NCBI RefSeq assembly: GCF_003386285.1 | Contig: NZ_QPNC01000024.1 | Coordinates: forward strand, 1-64,000 | Source: Nocardiopsis sp. FIRDI 009 | GTDB lineage: Bacteria > Actinomycetota > Actinomycetes > Streptosporangiales > Streptosporangiaceae | Direction: 5' to 3' | DNA: 64,000 bases | Position numbers and translations under genes: made by a program | Shown here: piece after piece, positions 46,475 through 55,154 of the stretch | How the letters are laid out: the number at the start of each line of letters is the position of its first letter | How positions within the stretch are numbered: the stretch's first letter is position 1 | Notes under the pieces: model-generated | Databases searched by the model: none | The model's input: the letters and a program-made list of their open reading frames with translations, nothing else | What the model was told of the DNA's origin: nothing

Positions 46475-48226
46475 GTGACCGACCGATCAGCCGACCGCCT
46501 GCTGCTGCACGCCCTCCGGGCGAGCCCGGGCCGCAATCTCGGCCTCACCCTCCTCACCCTGGCCGGGTCCGCCGGAGCGCTGCTGATCCCCTCCGCGATC
46601 GCCGACGCCGTCGACGCGCGCATCGTCGGAGAGGGGACCGGGGCCATGTGGTGGCTCGGCGCGGCGGTCCTCCTCGTCGTCCTCACCAACGTGGGCACCC
46701 AGCTGATGGCCCCGCTGTGCGTCGCCGACGCCACCGTGGAACTGCGCCGCCGGTTCCTCGGCCACCTGCTGCGGCTGAGCGCCGCGCGGCGGGAGCGGTT
46801 CTCCACCGGGGACCTGACCATGCGGATCACGTCCGCGACGGCGGTGGCCGCGTCGGTGGTCCCACTGCCCGGCCGGTTCCTGTCCTCGCTCACGGTCTCG
46901 GTGGGCGCACTGGTCGCGCTGTGGCTCGTCGATCCGCTGGTCGCCGGCGCCTTCCTCGTGGGTGTCCCGGTGGCGTTCGCGCTCATGAAGGTCTTCGTGG
47001 GGAGGGTCACCCCCGTCCTCGACCGCCAGCTCGCGGCACAGGGCCGGATCTCCGGCCTCCTGCTGGAGGTCCTGTCCGGAATCCGGTCCGTGCGTGCGGC
47101 CGGCGGGGAGACCCGGGAGACGGAGCGCGTCCTGCGACCCCTGCCCGAACTCCGCTCGGCGGGCGAGGAGATGTGGGACATGCAGGCGAAGGTGAGCTGG
47201 CAGACGGGTCTCCTCGCCCCCGCCATGCAGATCCTCGTGCTGGCGACCTCGGGGTACGTGCTGGCGGGGGGCGGTATCAGCCCGGGGAGCCTGCTCGCCG
47301 CCTCCGGCTACACCCTCCTCGCCCTCGGCATCTTCGAGCAGGTGTCGGTCTTCATGGGGTTGGCGCAGGCCCGAGCGGGCGCGCAGCGGCTCCTGGAACT
47401 CGAACGCGAACCCGTGATGCGGTACGGAGAGCGCGAACTCCCGCCCGGCCCGGGAGCCGTACGGTTCCGCGGTGTCCGGGTCGAGGGACCGGACGGGCCG
47501 TGGCTGTCCGACGTGGACCTGGAGATCCCCGGCGGCGCGGTGGTGGCGGTCGTCGGCCGCTCCGGCTCGGGCAAGACCCTGCTGGGCGCCCTGGCCGGAC
47601 GGCTCCGTGACCCGGACGCCGGAAGCGTCGAACTCGACGGCGTACCCCTGCCCGAACTCTCCCCCCACGCCCTGCGCGCGGCCGTGGGGTGGGCCTTCGA
47701 ACGCCCCGCCCACCTGGGACGCTCCATCGCCGACGGCATCCGTCTGGGCAACGGGGACCTCGGCCTGCCCGATGTGGTCGAGGCCGCGCGCCGGGCCCGC
47801 GCCGACGGCTTCGTCCGCCGCCTGCCCCGGGGGTACGACACGCCCCCGCGGGAGGCGCCCATGTCCGGCGGCGAGCTGCAGCGGCTGGGGCTGGCCAGGG
47901 CGATGGCGCACGGGGGACGGCTGCTGATCCTGGACGAGGCCACGTCCAGCCTCGACAGCGTCACCGAGCACGAGATCACCTCCGTGCTCGACGAGGCCCT
48001 GGCCGACCGCACCCGGATCGTCCTCGTCCACCGCATGTCCCGGGCGGCCCGAGCCGACCTGGTGCTGTGGCTGGAGGCCGGGCGCGTACGCGGGTTCGCT
48101 CCGCACACCGAACTCCTCGGCGTCCCCGGCTACCGGGAACTCTTCGGCTACACCCGGGACGGCTCCCCCACGGACACCGACGCCGAGCCGAACCGGGACA
48201 TCGAGGAGGTGCACCATGCGGTCTAG
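46475..48226 (+). CDS. ABC transporter half-unit 1 (membrane plus ATPase)
   Basis: 583 aa. Six membrane helices (about residues 20-300) are fused to an ATPase domain with Walker A GRSGSGKT (near 362), signature MSGGELQR, Walker B LLILDEATSSLD and the H-loop His in VLVHRM. No N-terminal peptidase domain is present, so it does not cleave the leader. Its start is GTG 46475 with GGGGAG upstream. It overlaps the next half-unit by 11 bp, so the two probably form a heterodimeric exporter of the lanthipeptides. Confidence 0.9.
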   Translation: MTDRSADRLLLHALRASPGRNLGLTLLTLAGSAGALLIPSAIADAVDARIVGEGTGAMWWLGAAVLLVVLTNVGTQLMAPLCVADATVELRRRFLGHLLRLSAARRERFSTGDLTMRITSATAVAASVVPLPGRFLSSLTVSVGALVALWLVDPLVAGAFLVGVPVAFALMKVFVGRVTPVLDRQLAAQGRISGLLLEVLSGIRSVRAAGGETRETERVLRPLPELRSAGEEMWDMQAKVSWQTGLLAPAMQILVLATSGYVLAGGGISPGSLLAASGYTLLALGIFEQVSVFMGLAQARAGAQRLLELEREPVMRYGERELPPGPGAVRFRGVRVEGPDGPWLSDVDLEIPGGAVVAVVGRSGSGKTLLGALAGRLRDPDAGSVELDGVPLPELSPHALRAAVGWAFERPAHLGRSIADGIRLGNGDLGLPDVVEAARRARADGFVRRLPRGYDTPPREAPMSGGELQRLGLARAMAHGGRLLILDEATSSLDSVTEHEITSVLDEALADRTRIVLVHRMSRAARADLVLWLEAGRVRGFAPHTELLGVPGYRELFGYTRDGSPTDTDAEPNRDIEEVHHAV

Positions 48227-50003
48227 CCGGGGCGGCGCCGCGCGTCCGACACCCGGGCGGCCGGGGTGGCCGCTCATGCTCCGGTCGCTGGCGCGACAGC
48301 GGAGGGCGCTCCTGCGGCTGGGCGCGTGGTCGTGCGCGGAGGCGCTGCCCATGGCCCTGTCCGGACTCCTCATCGCCAGGGCGATCGACGACGGTTTCCT
48401 CGCGGGGAGCTTCCGAACGGGTCTGCTGTGGCTGTCCGCCCTGTTCGCGGTGCACGTCATCGGTGCCGCCGCCGCGCGGTTCACCCTGTCGGCGACGGGC
48501 ACCGTGGTCGAACCGCTCCGCGACGACCTGCTCCGCGTGGTGGTCGCTGCTGCGGTCCGGAGCGAGGAGTCCGCGCACGGCGTCCCCGACAGCGCGAAGG
48601 TGGCCCGCATCACCGAGCAGGTGGAGGAGGTGCGGCGGACGACCGGAACGCTCCTCAGCGGCGCCCGGAGGTTCGTCTTCACCCTCGTCGCCACCACGGC
48701 CGGTCTCCTCGCCCTGGCTCCGTCGGTCCTGGCCGTGGCCCTGCCGCCGGTACTGGTGGCCGCCGTGCTCTTCGTGGCGCTCCTGAGGGTGCTGGTGCGC
48801 CGCAGGTACGCGACCGTCATCGCCAACGAGGTGGTCGCCCACTCCGTCGGGGAGGCGCTCACGGGGGGCCGCGACATCACCGCGACGCGCTCGTGGGAAC
48901 CCGTGGCCGAGGCGGTGGGCCGTGACGTTCTGGCGGAGCGGTCGGCCGACCTGGCGCTGGCCAGGGCCGTGGCCGTCCGCGGCGCGCTCACCTCGCTCGG
49001 CTCCCACGTGCCCGTCCTGTGCGTGCTGGCAGCGGCACCGCTGCTCATCGGCGGCTCGGGCGGGCTGACGGCCGGGGTCGTGGTGGGAGCGGTGAGCTAC
49101 CTGGCCGGCAACATCGAGCCGGTGATGCGGCTGCTCACCGAGGTCCTCGGGGGATCCGGTCTGACCCTGGTCGTGACCCTGCGGCGGCTGGCGGACACCT
49201 GCCCCGAACCCGGCCGGTCCCGCGGGGACGGTCCGGAGGGGGTGCCGTCCACCGCACCCGGCGGCCGGGAGTCCGGTGCCTCCGTGACCGTCGAGAACGT
49301 CACCTTCGCCTACGGGGCGAGGAGCCGGCCCGTGCTCGACGATCTGTGCCTGGACCTGCCCCACGGCGCGCACCTGGCCGTCATCGGACCCAGCGGTATC
49401 GGCAAGTCGACCTTGGCGCTCCTGCTGGCGGGGCTGGCCAGGCCGGACCGGGGTCGGCTGCACGTGGGGGGCGCGGACCCCGCAGCGTCGGGCGTCCGGC
49501 GCACGGACCTGGTGTGCCTGCTGCCCCAGGAGGCCTACGTGTTCACCGGAACACTGCGCGAGAACGTCGGCTACCTGCGCCCGGACTCCCCGGACGACCG
49601 GTTGGACTCGGCCCTGACCGCGGTGGGCGCGCGGGAGCTCGCCGCACGGCTCGGCGGACTGGACTCCATAGTCGAGCCCGGCGCTCTGTCCGCCGGGGAG
49701 AAGCAGCTCATCGCCCTCGCCCGCGCCTACGTCTCCCCCGCGCCGTTGGTGATCCTGGACGAGGCGACGTGCCACCTGGCGGCCTCCGACGAGGCGCGCG
49801 CCGAGACCGCCTTCCGCGAACGCGGCGGAACCCTGATCGTCATCGCGCACCGGATCGATTCGGCGCGCCGGGCCGACACCCTGCTCCTGTTGGACGGCGC
49901 GCGCCCGCTCGTGGGCACCCACGAGGAGCTGCTGTCCGTGTCCGGCCTGTACGCCGACCTGGTGGGGCGCTGGGAGGCCGGGGTCACCCGCCCTGTCGGT
50001 TGA
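48216..50003 (+). CDS. ABC transporter half-unit 2 (membrane plus ATPase)
   Basis: 595 aa. Basic N-terminus, six membrane helices and an ATPase domain with Walker A GPSGIGKST, signature LSAGEKQL, Walker B LVILDEATCHLA and the H-loop IAHRID. The D-loop region (CHLAASDEA) departs from the usual SxLD, suggesting one degenerate ATP site, as is frequent in heterodimeric exporters. Its end overlaps the convergent response regulator by 20 bp. Confidence 0.9.
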   Translation: MRSSRGGAARPTPGRPGWPLMLRSLARQRRALLRLGAWSCAEALPMALSGLLIARAIDDGFLAGSFRTGLLWLSALFAVHVIGAAAARFTLSATGTVVEPLRDDLLRVVVAAAVRSEESAHGVPDSAKVARITEQVEEVRRTTGTLLSGARRFVFTLVATTAGLLALAPSVLAVALPPVLVAAVLFVALLRVLVRRRYATVIANEVVAHSVGEALTGGRDITATRSWEPVAEAVGRDVLAERSADLALARAVAVRGALTSLGSHVPVLCVLAAAPLLIGGSGGLTAGVVVGAVSYLAGNIEPVMRLLTEVLGGSGLTLVVTLRRLADTCPEPGRSRGDGPEGVPSTAPGGRESGASVTVENVTFAYGARSRPVLDDLCLDLPHGAHLAVIGPSGIGKSTLALLLAGLARPDRGRLHVGGADPAASGVRRTDLVCLLPQEAYVFTGTLRENVGYLRPDSPDDRLDSALTAVGARELAARLGGLDSIVEPGALSAGEKQLIALARAYVSPAPLVILDEATCHLAASDEARAETAFRERGGTLIVIAHRIDSARRADTLLLLDGARPLVGTHEELLSVSGLYADLVGRWEAGVTRPVG

Positions 50004-50673
50004 CCCACAGCGCCAGCCTGGTCCGGTCGCGCAGTTGCAGCTTGCGCAGGATGTTCGTCACGTGGTTCCTGGCCGTCCCCTCCGAGATGAACAGCCTGCG
50101 GGCGATCTCGCGGTTGCTGGCACCGTCGCCCACCAACCTGGCCACCTCCTCCTCGCGCTGCGACAACAGGCCCTCCTCGGCGCCCCCGGTCCCGGACTCC
50201 CGCGCCTCGTCGCCGTCCTCGGCCGGCGACTCGCGCAGAGCGGCGACGAGCCGCTCCGCGGCGGAGTTGCCCAGAACCGTCTCGCCTCGTGCCGCCCTGC
50301 GCACCGCGTCCACCAGCTGGTCCGGCGGGGTGTCCTTGAGCAGGTAGCCCTTCGCCCCCGACCGCAGCGCCCCGAGGACCAGTTCGTCCTCGTCGAAGGT
50401 GGTCAGAACCACCACGGGCAGCTCGGGGCGCGCGTCGCGCAGCCGCTCGATCAACGTCACCCCGTCCATGACGGGCATCCGCGCGTCGGCCAGGACGATG
50501 TCCGCCTCCGTCCGCGGGAAGGACGTCAGGGAGTCCAGCGCCTCCCGGCCGTCGGCCGCCGTTCCCTCGACCACGATTCCGGGTTCGATCTCCAGGAGTT
50601 TGCGCAGACCTTCCCGCATGAGGACCTGGTCATCGACGATCAGAACCCGAATCGGCGACGTTTCGTCAACCAC
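49984..50673 (-). CDS. NarL/FixJ-type response regulator
   Basis: 229 aa. Receiver domain with acidic pair VDD, phosphorylated Asp in VLADARMPVMDG and Lys in YLLKDT. The C-terminal LuxR-type HTH reads LSQREEEVARLVGDGASNREIARRLFISEGTARNHVTNILRKL. It is the likely partner of the sensor kinase at 41106, although the two genes lie at opposite ends of the synthetase-exporter block. GTG 50673 has ACGAGG upstream. Confidence 0.92.
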   Translation of the reverse strand: MVDETSPIRVLIVDDQVLMREGLRKLLEIEPGIVVEGTAADGREALDSLTSFPRTEADIVLADARMPVMDGVTLIERLRDARPELPVVVLTTFDEDELVLGALRSGAKGYLLKDTPPDQLVDAVRRAARGETVLGNSAAERLVAALRESPAEDGDEARESGTGGAEEGLLSQREEEVARLVGDGASNREIARRLFISEGTARNHVTNILRKLQLRDRTRLALWVNRQGG

Positions 50674-50980
50674 ACGAACCTCGTTTCACAACGGTGTACG
50701 GGCGCCGGCCCTACGGGTGTCATCCGCCGAATGGAACGCGCCGATTTCGCGTGCATTCTAGCTCCCGTCTCACCGCGTATCCCCTGCTGGGCAGTGGGAG
50801 CGGCATGCCTCCCGTCATGGCGGCGCTGGCCGGGTGTGCCGCAGACACATGATCCGAACGTGCCTGCCAGTGGATGCCGCCGGCCATTTCCCGAACCTAA
50901 TCTGGGCCACCGGCACTTCACACACGCGACTTCCTCCCCTTTTCCGAAGGGGTTTCGCCGGCCGGAAAGGAGAAGGGCAG
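50674..50980. other. 307-bp divergent gap
   Basis: Lies between the response regulator and the ABC ATPase, which are divergent. No supported gene. Both promoters must lie here; no clear repeated site for the regulator was found by eye. Confidence 0.4.
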
Positions 50981-51898
50981 ATGACGCGAACGGCGCAGCG
51001 GACGACGGCCGACGCCGTGGTCGCCACCGGGCTCACCCGGGACTACGGGGGCGGTGTCGGCGTCTTCGACGTGGACCTCACGGTGGGGGCGGGGAGGGTG
51101 TTCGGTCTCGTCGGCCCCAACGGTGCGGGCAAGACCACCCTCATCTCCCTGCTCTGCGGGGTGCGCAGACCGGACCTCGGGACCGTGACCGTGCACGCCG
51201 AACGCGTGGCCCTGTGCCCGGACGTCCCCGACTTCGAACCCTGGTTGACCGCGGCCGAGGTGGTCGCCTTCGGCGCGGGACTGCGCGGTGTCCGGGTGTC
51301 GCAGGCGAAGGTGGCCCAGACGCTCGAACAGGTGGGGCTCTCCGGCGCCGCGCACCGGCGCAACCGCTCCTTCTCCCGCGGCATGCGACAGCGTCTCGGC
51401 CTGGCGGCCGCGCTGGTGAGCGACCCGGACCTGGTCGTGCTGGACGAACCGCTGTCCGGCCTGGACCCGCAGGGCCGCAGGGACCTGATGGACCTCATCT
51501 CAAGCCTGGGTGGGCGACAGACCGTCCTGTTCTCCAGCCACCTGCTCGACGACGTCCAGCGGGTGTGCGACGAGGTGGCAGTACTGAACGCCGGACGCCT
51601 CGTCCACCAGGGCCCCGTGGCCGAACTGGTGGCACGGCACCTGCGTCCCGCCTGGCACCTGTGGACCCGCGGCCGGGCCCGCCTGGTGGCCGCCCGCCTC
51701 GCTCAGTGTGACTGGGTGACCCGTGCCGAACCCGTCGACGAGGACTGCCTCTTCCTGGAGGCGACGTCGACCGAAGCCGGGGAGATCGGAGCCCCGAAAG
51801 TCCTGGCCGACGCGGGCGTCGGCCTGGTGGGCATGGCCGCCCACCGGGCCGACCTCGAATCGGCCTTCGTCTCACTGACCCGAGCGGAGGAAGCGTGA
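50981..51898 (+). CDS. ABC transporter ATPase, possible self-immunity
   Basis: 305 aa. Walker A GPNGAGKTT, Q-loop region altered, signature SFSRGMRQR, Walker B LVVLDEPLSGLDP and H-loop SSHLLDD are typical of CcmA/BcrA-type drug exporters. The C-terminal extension is acidic. ATG 50981 has AAAGGAG upstream. The stop overlaps the permease start by 4 bp. Pairs like this commonly protect lantibiotic producers; that role is inferred from position. Confidence 0.88.
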   Translation: MTRTAQRTTADAVVATGLTRDYGGGVGVFDVDLTVGAGRVFGLVGPNGAGKTTLISLLCGVRRPDLGTVTVHAERVALCPDVPDFEPWLTAAEVVAFGAGLRGVRVSQAKVAQTLEQVGLSGAAHRRNRSFSRGMRQRLGLAAALVSDPDLVVLDEPLSGLDPQGRRDLMDLISSLGGRQTVLFSSHLLDDVQRVCDEVAVLNAGRLVHQGPVAELVARHLRPAWHLWTRGRARLVAARLAQCDWVTRAEPVDEDCLFLEATSTEAGEIGAPKVLADAGVGLVGMAAHRADLESAFVSLTRAEEA

Positions 51899-52650
51899 AC
51901 ACCGCCCTGTGGCAGCTGGAACTCCTGCGCACGCGACGGACACCGGGCTTCGCGATCACGGCGGCCCTCATGGTCCTCCTGGGCGCGGGCTCCCCGTTCA
52001 TGGCGCTGCACGCCGACGCGATCATCGCGGCCATGGATCCGATGGGCGCGGCGCCCGCCGCGCCCGAGGCGACCCCGCGGATCGCGGTCACCACGTTCAT
52101 GGACAACACTGTCGGGCCGCTGCTGGTGGCGACCGTCCTGGTCGCGGCCACGGCACTGGCGTTCGACGGCCGCCCGTCGCGGGCCCTGTTCCTGCGCACG
52201 CGGGTGCGGCGCGCAGGCGACCTGGTGGTACCGCGCTGGGCGGTCGCCTCCGCGGCCGTGAGCGTCGCCTACACGGTGGGGGCGCTGGGCGCCTGGTCGA
52301 GCACGACCCTGGTGCTGGGTCCGCTGCCCCTGGGCGAGTACCTGCTCGGTACCGCGTTGGTGTGCGGCTACCTGACGTTCGTCGTGGCCGTCGTCGCGCT
52401 CGCCGCCGGGCTGGTCCGCAACGTCCTGGCGGTCCTGGGTGTCGCGATCGGTTTCCTGGTCGCCGTGGCGGTCGCCGCGCAGATCCCGGCCCTCGCCCAG
52501 TGGACACCACAGGCGCTCCTGGGGGCTCAGGCCGTCCTGCCGGGCTCGGGAACGCTCGCGGACTTCGTCCCCGGGCTGGTGACCACGCTGGTCCTCGACG
52601 TGGCCTGCGTGGTCGGCTCCGCCTGGTTGTGCTCCCGGCGGGAGGTCTAG
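51895..52650 (+). CDS. ABC-2-type permease partner
   Basis: 251 aa with six predicted membrane helices and a large first loop (about residues 38-72). It has no ATPase motif. Coupled to the ATPase at 50981, so the two form one transporter. The last gene of the lanthipeptide region; the following ~215 bp (52651-52866) hold no gene. Confidence 0.82.
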   Translation: MNTALWQLELLRTRRTPGFAITAALMVLLGAGSPFMALHADAIIAAMDPMGAAPAAPEATPRIAVTTFMDNTVGPLLVATVLVAATALAFDGRPSRALFLRTRVRRAGDLVVPRWAVASAAVSVAYTVGALGAWSSTTLVLGPLPLGEYLLGTALVCGYLTFVVAVVALAAGLVRNVLAVLGVAIGFLVAVAVAAQIPALAQWTPQALLGAQAVLPGSGTLADFVPGLVTTLVLDVACVVGSAWLCSRREV

Positions 52651-52866
52651 CCGTACCGGCCCGGGAGGGTCGGGCACGCGGGCGTGTCACTGACCGCGGT
52701 GTGGAGCCGATGGCGGGGGTGACTGCGGTGGCGCGACTTCCCCTGGAACGCCCGGAACCGCCCGGGCTCCGAGGTCCGGGGAAGGGCGCGGGCCCCTGCC
52801 CCGACCGGGGACCGGTCGAACCGCTCCACCTCGTCTTCGGCTCCGGAGTCGGCGCCGACCGGGCAC

Positions 52867-52900
52867 GAAAAAGCCGCCCCCGGCGCTGCCGGGGACGGCT
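52867..52900 (-). terminator. intrinsic terminator of the interrupted tRNA gene
   Basis: On the minus strand, a 13-bp stem with one mismatch (52888-52900 with 52872-52884, loop AGC) is followed by TTTT (52868-52871), directly after the tRNA-like CCA. This is a classical tRNA terminator. Confidence 0.8.
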
Positions 52901-52902
52901 GG

Positions 52903-52936
52903 TGGCGGTGGAGGAGGGATTTGAACCCTCGAAGGG
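52903..52936 (-). other. 3' tRNA fragment, left attachment site (attL/attR) of the AICE
   Basis: Read on the minus strand, the T-arm GAGGGTTCAAATCCCTC, the acceptor half CTCCACC, the discriminator G and CCA are present. The matching 5' acceptor half (GGTGGAG) and the rest of a tRNA are absent to the right. It is therefore the 3' piece of a tRNA, probably serine type, left behind when an element inserted at the tRNA 3' end. The intact tRNA should lie beyond the integrase, past the window end. Confidence 0.75.
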
Positions 52937-53169
52937 TTGGCCTACCGGGGGGTGGGGGCTGCCAGCGGCGCGGACTCGGAAACCGGTGCTGACCTGGGAT
53001 GGAACCCCCATCGGTTCCCAACGTTCCCGGCGCCCTCCGGACGCCATGTGCACTGAATGTGCATCGCTCCGCACGACCGCCAAGGGCCTTAACCTCAGGT
53101 AGGCCGCACGTTCCGGGAGCCCTCGCCACGGCTTCCTCAGCCCCAGTATTCGGCAACCACGGTATCGGT

Positions 53170-53522
53170 CCGAGGCACCCGATGGCGCCGGAGCCGGTCA
53201 CCCCAGACAGTCCGAGTCGCGCCATCGGGTGCCTCGGGATCCGAACACGCCAGCAACCACCGTGCGCCACGCGGGGCCGGAACTGGTCCTGTCGGATCAG
53301 CCCCTACGCTGGTCCTCCGCTCCGCCCGGCGCCCGTCTCGGGACCGGGCGGCAGCCCGCAGCCCGAGACGGGCGCCGGGCCGCGCGACAGCGCTCGCGCC
53401 GTCGCCTTGATCCCATACAGCCCAACTCGGCAATGTATTACCGATTGTCGGCATCCAGGCAATATTTGCAACTTTGGGACCATGGTCATCTCTTCACCCT
53501 TTGGCCACTCCTGGCCAAAGGG
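53170..53522. repeat. three perfect inverted repeats at the left end of the AICE
   Basis: Arms 53170-53188/53219-53237 (19 bp, 30-nt loop), 53324-53342/53362-53380 (19 bp, 19-nt loop) and 53497-53507/53512-53522 (11 bp, CTCC loop). No gene occupies 52937-53583. They may be terminators, recombination arm sites or transfer-related sites; no function can be assigned. Confidence 0.7.
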
Positions 53523-53583
53523 GTTTCGCGAGACGTGGATTTTCGTAACATGTCTCTGTCTATTTTGCTGACGAGGGGCGATC

Positions 53584-54459
53584 ATGACCATAGAATCACC
53601 AGAAGGCGCTACAGAGAAATCCGAGGGCATCGGCGTCGCAGTGTACGACTTGGCCGATGCTCGCTTTCGCTTGCATGAAAATGAGGGAAAAATCCATGCC
53701 GAAGAACTAGGCAAGAAATACGCCTACGTCACATTCTTCCTCCTGCCCCCACTACTTGCAGTGGTGGCGTTTTTGAATTTCTTCAATCCCCCTAGGACTC
53801 CGCTCCTTTGGATCAATGTGGGCGTCGCGGCTCTATCACTCGCTTCGCTGTCTTGGTCGGCCTGGGAAATTCTTCGACGAAATCGCCGAATCAAGTCCCT
53901 TTGGATAGACAGGAGGAAGCTCAGGGACGCCGAGAAGAACGCAAAAATCAGGCTCTCCGTGGGTGGATCTGTCCAGACCCTATGGAACTACCACTCGGAC
54001 ATAGCAGCGGAGATCGATGACTACAGGGCAGGAGCTAGGCGATACAGGACCAGGCACAATTACTTCCAGACCTTCATTATCATCTTTTCTCTTCTAGTCA
54101 CCGGAGTAACGACCGCCTCCGCCCAGTTCGAAGGACTTGAGTGGGTCGCTGCTTTCCTGAGTTTTCTGGTTGCCGCCGCCACTGGTATCATCGGATACTT
54201 CAAATTCCGCGAAAGGGGGGTTAATATGCAGAGGGCAGCTGATGACCTGGAGTATGAATATAATTCATCCGAACTTGGAATCAATTCCTACCGGAATCCC
54301 GACGACGGATCGATTACCGACGAGGTGATCATCAAGCGCCTGAAGGACTTCGCTGAACGCGCAGAAGTAATCAAGAGCGAGCAACGAAAGAGGGAGCAGC
54401 AAATGGAGCAAGGGCCGGAAGCGCGTTCTTCTGGAGGCAGCGAAGGAGGTTCATCGTAG
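53584..54459 (+). CDS. SLATT/DUF4231-like membrane protein, possible defence effector
   Basis: 291 aa, clearly AT-richer than the flanking genes. Four membrane helices in two pairs: about 48-66, 75-95, 160-177 and 186-205. The second pair, preceded by RRYRTRHNYFQTF and followed by IGYFKFRERGVNMQRAADDLEYEYN, has the pattern of SLATT/DUF4231 domains, which accompany nucleotide-second-messenger antiviral systems and are thought to form pores. No cyclase is present here, so it may act alone or with host genes. ATG 53584 has GAGGGG upstream. The function is inferred from the family. Confidence 0.6.
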   Translation: MTIESPEGATEKSEGIGVAVYDLADARFRLHENEGKIHAEELGKKYAYVTFFLLPPLLAVVAFLNFFNPPRTPLLWINVGVAALSLASLSWSAWEILRRNRRIKSLWIDRRKLRDAEKNAKIRLSVGGSVQTLWNYHSDIAAEIDDYRAGARRYRTRHNYFQTFIIIFSLLVTGVTTASAQFEGLEWVAAFLSFLVAAATGIIGYFKFRERGVNMQRAADDLEYEYNSSELGINSYRNPDDGSITDEVIIKRLKDFAERAEVIKSEQRKREQQMEQGPEARSSGGSEGGSS

Positions 54460-54594
54460 GCCGACAGGCGGACGACTGCTTCTCGAGTGGACAATTGGAC
54501 AATGTAGATAATATTAACCGCCGCCCCGTACCTTTTTCTCCTCACTGGTATACCTGGACGCGGAGAGCATTCTTGAGTGGCGGAATCCGCACCC

Positions 54595-55143
54595 CTAGCC
54601 AGGTGCTCTAGGACTAGACTTCTCGACGTGGTCCATAGCGAGCTGCCATGGAAAACCGCTGCGCAGAGCAGCCCCGGTACCTGCCTCGTGTGGTTCGAAT
54701 GCGCCTGGGCCGAGGAGGACAGGAACCCCTTCGTCACGTAGCTGTTCCACGCTCCGACGGAACGGGGCACGGGCAGCGTAGGCGGAGTTAACGAAGGGCA
54801 GGATCACGGTTGGCACTCCAAGACCGATCGCCTCGTTCGCCACGTCCAAGACGTAGTTGTCGGCGATACCGTTAGCCAACTTGTTGATGGTGTTGAATGT
54901 GGCCGGGGCGATGATGGCATCCGCTTTAGGAGAGCGGAGGTCTCCCGGCACACGGTGCTGGCTCCGAACCGGGCGGCCTGTCTGCTCCTCTAGCGCCTCA
55001 ACGTCGATGTGAGCGACCGCCGCTGGGGTTGCCATCACCTGTACGACCCAACCCCGATTCCTGGCCAAGCGCACAAGCGTGCCGACCCCCGAAGCTGGTC
55101 CCGCAGCACATACCACCGTGTAGAGAGTGCGGAGTTCGCTCAA
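54595..55143 (-). CDS. flavoprotein (Dfp/HFCD type), AICE cargo
   Basis: 182 aa. The N-terminal LYTVVCAAGPASGVGTLVRLARNRG and the later IIAPATFNTINKLANGIADN (conserved Asn and PAT motif) match the FMN-binding HFCD family of flavoprotein decarboxylases. The start appears to be TTG 55143 with GAGG upstream; no earlier ATG fits. It follows the Nudix gene by 11 bp on the same strand and is probably co-transcribed, a pairing seen in related AICEs. The substrate is unknown. Confidence 0.75.
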   Translation of the reverse strand: MSELRTLYTVVCAAGPASGVGTLVRLARNRGWVVQVMATPAAVAHIDVEALEEQTGRPVRSQHRVPGDLRSPKADAIIAPATFNTINKLANGIADNYVLDVANEAIGLGVPTVILPFVNSAYAARAPFRRSVEQLRDEGVPVLLGPGAFEPHEAGTGAALRSGFPWQLAMDHVEKSSPRAPG

Positions 55144-55154
55144 GATTTCGGCTT

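Noticed and set aside
52903..52995. A complete tRNA gene on the minus strand
   Set aside because: The T-arm, acceptor 3' half and CCA are present, but the GGTGGAG 5' half, D-arm and anticodon arm cannot be built from the sequence to the right.
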